Assembly: GCA_030591745.1 (NCBI GenBank)
Contig: JAUVAM010000004.1
Location: forward strand, 1 to 19,776
Direction: 5' to 3'
DNA length: 19,776 nucleotides
Source of the DNA: Deltaproteobacteria bacterium
GTDB lineage: Bacteria > Myxococcota > B64-G9
The notes beneath the pieces were generated by a model that made no database searches, was not told the DNA's origin, and was given only the letters and a program-made list of their open reading frames with translations. Positions 13,746 through 19,776 of this stretch are shown one piece after another. How positions within the stretch are numbered: the stretch's first letter is position 1; every line of letters begins with the position of its first letter. The translations under genes and the position numbers were made by a program.

Positions 13746-15362
13746 TCAGCGCTTGGGATAGACCGTGGCGTCAGCCCAGGCCTGAAAGCGTACCGGGGTC
13801 TCGTCCCCCAGGGGATTCAGCAGGACACGCACCGCGCAGGACTCGCCGGGGTTTAGCTCTTTCTGTTTGCCGTATCCGCTGGCGATGTCGATGATGCGAT
13901 CCTTGGCGTCAAAGAGCACCACGATGGCCTCGGCGTACTTGATGGTCTCTTGCGTTTCCTCGGAACGAATTTGAGCCGTCAACTCATGGCCGTGGTACTT
14001 GCCGCGCACCAGTTTGGGCGCATCCAACTTGAGGAGGGCTGTGCGCTTGGCCAAGGAGTATGGCGCTCGCGCTTTCACCGTGGCCTTCATGCCCGCAAAG
14101 CCCTTGGGGAACTTTTTGATCAGCAACTTGACCGGGCTTGACGCGCCGGGGGCAATGAGATCGATGGAGCTGTAGCCGAAGGCCGTGGTCATCTTGCGGC
14201 CTTCTGCATCATGGTAGGTGATGTCCACCCGCGGTTTTTCTATGGGCACTTCGCCTGTGTTTTTGACGAAGGCCAAGGTATAGCCCGAGCCGATGGAATT
14301 GGGCCAGGTCTGGGCGTCGGTCAGAACGGCCTCGGCTTTTGCCGCCGCCGGAACCAAGCCACTCACGACTTCATGCTTGATGGGCCTTTGTCGCACCGGG
14401 TTGGGCTCGGGCAGGGGGGTGGTTTTATTTTTGGTCGAGGCCAATTGGGTGTTGAGGGGAGGATTCCTTTGGCTCGCGACCGGTTGTGTGTCCTCGCCGG
14501 CGTCGGCCAGGAAGAAACCCAGCGTGAGTCCCAGGGCGATCATGAACCCCAGCGTTGCGCCGATCAGCATGTTTTTATTGCCGCCCTTGGCTCGAGCTGG
14601 TCTGTATGTGCGGCTGAGCTCGTCGCAGAAGGCTTGGACGCTGGTGTGGCGATTGTTGGGGTCGACGGACAGGGCCTTGCTCAGGAGGGGGCGCAGCTTG
14701 TGGGGCACGCGCCAGCCGGCTGAACCCCCGGGGGCTTCGGCGGTCAGGCAGGTGTGCAGGGTGGCCGCCAGGCCATAGAGGTCGGTCCGTTCGTCCAAGG
14801 GCTCGGTGATCCGCCGTTGCTCTGGGGCCATGTACTCCGGGCTGCCCGCCAGCTCCATGGTCATCTCGTCCGTGAAGACGAGGTTGGCCGTGCCCAGGTC
14901 TGAAAGCTTGGCACCGCCGCCTTCAAAGAGCAGCACGTTGGATGGCTTGACGTTGCGGTGGATGATCTTTGCGGCGTGCAGGGTGCTCAGTGCCTCGCCC
15001 GTGCGCAGGCATAGCTCGATCGCCGACTCGGGGGTCATGTGCCCCGTGCGCTCGATGCGATCCGCCAAGGAGCCCAGGGGGGAAAAGTCGCAGACGGTGT
15101 ACAAGCCTTCTTCGTCGGTGGCGCATTCATGAACTCTAAGCAGGCCTTCGTGATCGATCTTTTGGCCTTCGCTCACCTCGCGCTGCAGGTTGCTCAAGGC
15201 ACCCGCGTTGTCGGAGAGGTTGGAGTGAAATCGCTTGAAGGCGACGGTTTGGCCGCTTTGGGCCTCGGTCGCTTTGTACAGAGTGCCGGTGCCGCCCTGG
15301 CCGATTTCGGCCTGGAGAACATAGCGTCCATTGGCGACTGATCGCGGGAATTCTTGAGTCAT
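13746..15362 (-). CDS. Membrane Ser/Thr kinase homologue lacking the HRD aspartate (predicted pseudokinase)
   Basis: A 538-aa PknB-type protein. Kinase domain (about 13-255): glycine loop GQGGTG (21-26), K43 (AFK), E62, a catalytic loop reading HRNVKPSN so that residue 137 is Asn where active kinases have Asp, then SDLG (D155), MAPE (178-181) and D194. One hydrophobic segment (265-286) is followed by a Pro/Thr linker. Two tandem FxLYD-like beta domains follow (about 342-435 and 440-535; V.YHDAEG...APGASSPVKLL and V.FDAKDR...NPGESCAVRVLL), predicted outside the cytoplasm. GGAGG sits 8 nt before ATG 15362. It is the last gene of a minus-strand run after the aminopropyltransferase-like gene (37-nt gap). 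It probably senses or scaffolds rather than phosphorylates, unless Asn is tolerated. Confidence 0.88.
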   Translation of the reverse strand: MTQEFPRSVANGRYVLQAEIGQGGTGTLYKATEAQSGQTVAFKRFHSNLSDNAGALSNLQREVSEGQKIDHEGLLRVHECATDEEGLYTVCDFSPLGSLADRIERTGHMTPESAIELCLRTGEALSTLHAAKIIHRNVKPSNVLLFEGGGAKLSDLGTANLVFTDEMTMELAGSPEYMAPEQRRITEPLDERTDLYGLAATLHTCLTAEAPGGSAGWRVPHKLRPLLSKALSVDPNNRHTSVQAFCDELSRTYRPARAKGGNKNMLIGATLGFMIALGLTLGFFLADAGEDTQPVASQRNPPLNTQLASTKNKTTPLPEPNPVRQRPIKHEVVSGLVPAAAKAEAVLTDAQTWPNSIGSGYTLAFVKNTGEVPIEKPRVDITYHDAEGRKMTTAFGYSSIDLIAPGASSPVKLLIKKFPKGFAGMKATVKARAPYSLAKRTALLKLDAPKLVRGKYHGHELTAQIRSEETQETIKYAEAIVVLFDAKDRIIDIASGYGKQKELNPGESCAVRVLLNPLGDETPVRFQAWADATVYPKR

Positions 15363-15399
15363 GATGCATCCTCCGGGCTTTACAGATTCACCCTTAATA

Positions 15400-17721
15400 T
15401 CATCCCACGGAGGATCGCGGCAAGCGGCTGGTTAGCCAGATGCCCATGGCCGCGAAGGCGAGGGCCGCGGCGATCCATAGACTGGAAAATGTTTGGCCCA
15501 GACTGGGCAACAAAAGCAAGCCGGCTGCGAAAGCGCCCGCGGCCGCGCCCAGGTGATCGGCTGCGTCTAAGCCGCCGGCTACCTTGAGAAGGCCCTGTCC
15601 GGCATGGGTGTTCCAGTGGCTGATGAGTGGGAAGATGGCGCCCGTGCCCGCGCCCGCGATCCCGGTGGCGAGTAGCAGGATGACTCGACCTCCGGTGTCG
15701 GCCAGGGTGAAGGCCAGCCCTTGAACCAGCGGCAGGGCGGCGCTGAAGACGGCCAGCGCGCAAAGAGCCCGGATGAGAAAAGTCGAAGAGGCAGGGCGGC
15801 CTCGCAATCGACGATTGACAGCCCAGCCCGCCAGCACCAGGCCCCCCATGAAGGCCGCCACCAGCAAGCCCAATTCCTGGAACAAGGAGCCGGCCAGGGC
15901 CTGGTAGGCAAAGCTGAGCAAGAGCTCCAAGGTCATGCCCGCCGCGCCTAAGACGCCGATGGCGAGCAGGCTCGCACGCCATTGGGCATGTTCCCGTTTG
16001 CCGAAACCCAGCCAAGCCAGGCCCAGCCCCATCAGGGCCGCGAGGCCTGCGAACCAAAGCCAAGGGGGCCAGGTCGTGGCGTGGGCCAGGGCCAGTCCCA
16101 ATCCGTCGTCTGATCGCTCGCTCCAAACAGCAAGGCCGTGACTCACGCTTGAGGGATGTGAGTCTGTGTTGAGGCGGCTCTCTCCGCGTTCTTTGAGCTG
16201 AGCCAAGAGGTCCTGGCTTCGGGCTGGGTCCACCAGCATTTGGAATTGTCGGGGAGAAAAGATGGGGTCTTGGACCCCTCGCGTTTTGTATCTTGATACG
16301 AGCATCATCGGATCATCGCTTGCTATCTTTGTGTCGCTTGCGAAGAAGAAAGTCTCCGCGCCTGGGATGACCAAGACTTGTGTGAAAAGAAGGGCCAAGG
16401 TATCTCGTTGGGAGCCCAGCAGGCTGGCTCGGCTTTTTCCAAGGTAGCTTGTGCTGCCTGGCAGGCGAGTGGCCAGCAATCCCCCCGGGGCCAAGTGGCG
16501 TTTGGCCTGGGCGTAAAACTCCATCGTGAAGACCCTGTTGCCGGCCGTTGTCATCGGCTCGGGGGCGTCGACGAAGATCAGATCGTAGTTTCCGGTGGCC
16601 GGGCGGGACAAAAAGCGCCTGGGGTCGTCCGGGATGAAGTGCAGCCGTTGATCCTTCAGACTTGCCTGGGTCGCCTCGTCCAAGTGTGGCTTCAAGAGGT
16701 CATAGGTTCGAGGGTCCAACTCAACCAGATCCAATTGCTCAATGGGGTGCGCCAGCATGGCCGGCAAGGCCCCGAAGGAGGCCGAGCCGAAGAGCAAGAT
16801 TTTTTTCGCCTTTGGATGTTGGACCATGACCAGGTGGGCTCGAGGTCGCTGCAGGTAGGGGTCGGGGAAGCTGGTGACGGCCTTGCCGTCCGCGTAAAGA
16901 TCGAATTGGCCCGCATGTTTCCCCAGATCCAAAAACTGGTAAGGCGTCGCGGCCCAGGCCACCCGCCGGCCACCCGGACTGAGGTTCGCATAGCGGAGCT
17001 CGGTGGAGGTCTCCTCCCAGGCGGCCAATTGCCCTGAGGTCCACAGGCCGAGAAGGGTCAGGGACAAAAGAGCGGCCAAGCCCCCCAACAAACGCAGAGC
17101 GCGGCCGCTGGATTTCGACCAGGCTTGGGGCACCAGGCTCAGGGTCAACATAAGGCCCAGGGCCCCCGTCAAGACCAGGCCGCCGCGGCCCAACATGGCC
17201 ATCGCCGTGCAGAGGAGGGCGCCCGCGATCGCGCCCGCGGATTCCAGGACATAAACTCTACCCACGGTCAGATCGTGTGCTTCATCCCGTGCGGCTCGGC
17301 AGGCCAGCGGAAAAGATAGGCCCACGGTTAGCGCCAGGGGGGCGAGCAGCAAGATGCCGCTTAGCAACAAGAAGCCCAGGCCGGGGAGATTGCCGGTCTC
17401 CAATTGCCAAATACCGCGCCACATACGCAGGAACAGCACCATGAGCACAAGCTCGACGAGCATGGTCAGGGCGCAAACACAAAAGGCCAAGCGAGCGCCT
17501 TCGGTGGTATTTAGTTTGTGAGCCAGTTTTGCGCCCATGCCTGCGCCCAAGGCGATGCCCACGAACCAGACGGCGAAAAGCAGGCCCAGGCTGAGTTCGT
17601 TGCCGGCAAAGACCACCATGAACTCGCGCAAGGCAAGTACCTGGCCGCCGGTGGCCAGCGCCCCCAGGGCCAACAATGCTGGGATCATGTTTTGCTTCAA
17701 GGCGACACCTGTGTCCGCCAC
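15400..17721 (-). CDS. Membrane-embedded aminopropyltransferase (spermidine synthase)-like protein
   Basis: A 773-aa protein with a Rossmann SAM/polyamine-synthase-like centre between two membrane blocks. About six or seven hydrophobic helices lie in 13-230 and six more in about 555-770. The central part (about 255-420) shows FDLYADGKAV, a nucleotide-binding region ILLFGSASFGALP where classic enzymes have GxGxG, LDLVELDPRTY, and YDLIFVDAPEP...NRVFTMEFY...LAPGGLLATRL. This resembles the bacterial 'fused membrane spermidine synthase-like' group, whose substrates are mostly unknown. The weak glycine motif makes polyamine synthesis doubtful. GTG 17721 lies 9 nt after the alaS stop; ATG 17688 is an alternative start, and neither has a strong Shine-Dalgarno. 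Probably co-transcribed with alaS and the kinase homologue. Confidence 0.82.
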   Translation of the reverse strand: MADTGVALKQNMIPALLALGALATGGQVLALREFMVVFAGNELSLGLLFAVWFVGIALGAGMGAKLAHKLNTTEGARLAFCVCALTMLVELVLMVLFLRMWRGIWQLETGNLPGLGFLLLSGILLLAPLALTVGLSFPLACRAARDEAHDLTVGRVYVLESAGAIAGALLCTAMAMLGRGGLVLTGALGLMLTLSLVPQAWSKSSGRALRLLGGLAALLSLTLLGLWTSGQLAAWEETSTELRYANLSPGGRRVAWAATPYQFLDLGKHAGQFDLYADGKAVTSFPDPYLQRPRAHLVMVQHPKAKKILLFGSASFGALPAMLAHPIEQLDLVELDPRTYDLLKPHLDEATQASLKDQRLHFIPDDPRRFLSRPATGNYDLIFVDAPEPMTTAGNRVFTMEFYAQAKRHLAPGGLLATRLPGSTSYLGKSRASLLGSQRDTLALLFTQVLVIPGAETFFFASDTKIASDDPMMLVSRYKTRGVQDPIFSPRQFQMLVDPARSQDLLAQLKERGESRLNTDSHPSSVSHGLAVWSERSDDGLGLALAHATTWPPWLWFAGLAALMGLGLAWLGFGKREHAQWRASLLAIGVLGAAGMTLELLLSFAYQALAGSLFQELGLLVAAFMGGLVLAGWAVNRRLRGRPASSTFLIRALCALAVFSAALPLVQGLAFTLADTGGRVILLLATGIAGAGTGAIFPLISHWNTHAGQGLLKVAGGLDAADHLGAAAGAFAAGLLLLPSLGQTFSSLWIAAALAFAAMGIWLTSRLPRSSVG

Positions 17722-17730
17722 GATTCGGCG

Positions 17731-19776
17731 CTATTGGGCGTCCAGCGCTTTTTCGACCATGGGATAGAAGGCTTCCAAGGCCTCGTCCAGCTTGGCTGGA
17801 TCCCCGCCGCCGCCCTGGGCAAAGTCGGGTCGTCCGCCGCCACGGCCCCCGGTGATCTGAAAAAATGCTTTCAGCAGGTCGCCGGCCTTGGCCTTGCCTG
17901 ATATGTCTTTGGCCACCGAACAAACGGCCGACATCTTGCCGTCCTCAACGGCCGCGGCCAAGACCACGCCGCCGCCCAGTTTGTCCCGCAAGCCGTCGGC
18001 GAAGTCCCTCAAGCCCGAGAGCTGAATGCCCTCGACCCGTGTGGCCAAGACCTTGATGCCGCCGACTTCCCGTGCTTCATCGGCAGGATCTCTTCCTGCG
18101 CCCGCGGTGGCCAGTTTTTGTTTGAGCTGCTCGACTTCCCGGTTGAGCTTGCGTTCCTTTTCCAGCAGGGACGCGGCCCGAACGGCCGCATCAGCCGGCG
18201 TTGAGCGCAGGGCCTTGGCTGTCGCTTCCATGTTGGCTTGCAAATTTTGTATGCTGACGACGGCTTCCGCGCCGGTGACCGCCTCGATGCGTCGAACCCC
18301 GGCCTGCACCGAGCCCTCGCTCAATATTTTGAACAGGCCGATGTCGCCGGTGCGTTCGGTGTGGGTGCCACCGCAAAGCTCAAGGCTGACCTCGCCCATG
18401 CGGACCATGCGGACCTCATCACCGTATTTTTCGCCGAAGAGCATGGTGGCGCCGGCATCTCGGGCTCCGTCCATGTCCGTTACTTTGGCCTCGATGAGCA
18501 AATTACGTCGCACGAAATCGTTGACCCGCTGATCCGCCTCGGCCATCTCTTCGGCCTTGACCGGCTCGAAATGGGAGAAGTCGAAGCGCAGGCGATCCGG
18601 GGAAACATAGGAGCCCTTTTGGTTTACATGGTCGCCCAGGACTTGGCGCAAGGCGGTATGAAGTAAGTGGGTCGCCGAGTGGTTGAGCAGGATGGCCTGT
18701 CGGCGGTCACGATCCACTTTCAGCTTCACCGCATCGCCGGTGCGCAGGGTGCCCGATTCCACCTGAACTCGGTGCACGATGAGCTCAGGCAAGGGCCGCA
18801 GGGTGTCTGTGACCAGGCCTTTGCTCTCGCCTTGCTCGATCCAGCCCGTGTCGCCGACCTGACCGCCGGATTCTCCATAGAAGGGCGTGTTGCCAACGAT
18901 TAGGTCCACGGTTTGCCCGGTCTCGGCTTGCTCGATCAGGCGACGCTTCCCTTCGCGCTTTTCGCCTTTGCTGTCTTCTTTTACATCAAAGGCCAAGATG
19001 GCCAGGACGGGGCTTGTGCCCTCCAGTTTTTCATGGCCTGAAAACTGGCTGGGGCCGTGGGCGGATAGGACGTCTCTGTAAGTATCGTCCACGCCCTCGA
19101 TGCCCAGGCCGCCGCCGGAGACTTCCTGGTGGTGCTGAAAAGCCGCCTTGTATCCTTTTTCGTCGATGGCAAAGCCCTGCTCCGAGGCGATGACGGCGGT
19201 GAGATCCGGCGGGAAGCCGTCCCGGGTCTGCAAGTCGAAGACCAGCTTGCCGGGCAGGGTTTTGTCCGCCTCGCTTGCACGAGCTTCGATTTCCTTGGTC
19301 AAAAGCTTGAGCCCATTGTTCAGGGTGTGTCGGAAGGTTTCTTCCTCCAGGCGACTGGCCTTCTCGATGAGTTCCTGGTTGCCGGAGAGCTCCGGGTAAG
19401 CCTCACGCATGCGCTCCACCACCGTTTGGCAAACTTCGTGGAAGAAGGGTTTCTCAACGCCCAGCTTGGAACCGTGGCGGATGGCGCGGCGCATGATGCG
19501 TCGGAGCACATAGCCGCGTCCTTCGTTTGAGGGCAAAATGCCGTCGGACATCAAGAAGGCCGTGGCCCGTGCGTGATCGGCCACCACCCGCAAGCTGGAA
19601 TCCGTATCGGAGTCTTTGCCGTACTGGGTGCCCGCGATTTTCGCCATGCTGTCGATGATGGGCAGGAAGAGGTCCGTGTCGTAGTTGGTGGTCACTCCCT
19701 TGACCACGGCGGCCAGTCGTTCCAAGCCCATGCCCGTGTCGATGGAGGGCGCGGGCAGGGGGCTCATGGTGCCCGA
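17731..19776 (-). CDS. alaS: Alanyl-tRNA synthetase, N-terminus beyond the window edge
   Basis: AlaRS charges tRNA-Ala and edits mischarged Ser/Gly. The visible part (about 681 residues) begins at SGTMSPLPAPSIDTGMGLERL, so roughly the first 220 residues, including most of the class II core, lie outside. The remainder of the aminoacylation domain contains SDGILPSNEGRGYVLRRIMRR. The editing domain has the zinc motifs HSATHLLH and CGGTH. A coiled-coil linker (LEKERKLNREVEQLKQKL) and the C-Ala domain (GGRGGGRPDFAQGGG) follow. The frame is open to the last base, so no internal start is implied. All expected motifs are intact; the stop is TAG at 17733-17731. It heads the minus-strand run as seen here. 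Confidence 0.97.
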   Translation of the reverse strand, partial: SGTMSPLPAPSIDTGMGLERLAAVVKGVTTNYDTDLFLPIIDSMAKIAGTQYGKDSDTDSSLRVVADHARATAFLMSDGILPSNEGRGYVLRRIMRRAIRHGSKLGVEKPFFHEVCQTVVERMREAYPELSGNQELIEKASRLEEETFRHTLNNGLKLLTKEIEARASEADKTLPGKLVFDLQTRDGFPPDLTAVIASEQGFAIDEKGYKAAFQHHQEVSGGGLGIEGVDDTYRDVLSAHGPSQFSGHEKLEGTSPVLAILAFDVKEDSKGEKREGKRRLIEQAETGQTVDLIVGNTPFYGESGGQVGDTGWIEQGESKGLVTDTLRPLPELIVHRVQVESGTLRTGDAVKLKVDRDRRQAILLNHSATHLLHTALRQVLGDHVNQKGSYVSPDRLRFDFSHFEPVKAEEMAEADQRVNDFVRRNLLIEAKVTDMDGARDAGATMLFGEKYGDEVRMVRMGEVSLELCGGTHTERTGDIGLFKILSEGSVQAGVRRIEAVTGAEAVVSIQNLQANMEATAKALRSTPADAAVRAASLLEKERKLNREVEQLKQKLATAGAGRDPADEAREVGGIKVLATRVEGIQLSGLRDFADGLRDKLGGGVVLAAAVEDGKMSAVCSVAKDISGKAKAGDLLKAFFQITGGRGGGRPDFAQGGGGDPAKLDEALEAFYPMVEKALDAQ

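Overview
The window reads as chromosomal DNA of a high-GC Gram-negative bacterium. A TonB-dependent receptor, lipoproteins with lipoboxes, and a secreted protease ending in a MYXO-CTERM-like tail (Cys-rich patch, helix, Arg cluster) suggest Myxococcota or another former deltaproteobacterial lineage. A PknB-type kinase fits this. The lineage is inferred from architecture only. Leucine TTG/CTG and alanine GCC dominate the codons of the flanking genes.

Left part (1-6949, + strand): one tightly packed run of eight genes, with overlapping or nearly touching reading frames. It begins with molybdenum cofactor genes (moaA, moaC, a stand-alone MOSC protein, mobB). It continues with a six-helix membrane protein resembling an ECF transporter S component, then an EcfT-like membrane domain fused to a THEP1-type NTPase. 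It ends with a lipoprotein made of two tandem related domains and a TonB-dependent outer membrane receptor. Together these look like an envelope-spanning uptake system co-transcribed with Moco synthesis. The substrate is unknown; a molybdenum or tungsten chelate or a pterin is a reasonable guess. This is the best candidate for an undescribed system here.

Middle part (6946-10310): an accessory island with different codon taste. It holds a winged-helix/HATPase/STAS-like regulator preceded by five TTGWCAACA-like repeats at an exact 22-bp period over its promoter. It also holds an RNase D with a conservative active-site change, a ParE-like toxin with a ribbon-helix-helix antitoxin, a relic of a second toxin tail, and short repeats.

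Right part (10311-19776): a secreted subtilisin-like protease and an AmrS-like radical SAM protein with a Tat-like leader (+ strand). Convergent to these is a probable minus-strand operon of alaS (cut by the window edge), a membrane aminopropyltransferase-like protein, and a membrane Ser/Thr kinase homologue whose HRD aspartate is Asn. No rRNA, tRNA, CRISPR array, insertion sequence or convincing intrinsic terminator was seen. No gene-free stretch exceeds 300 bases.
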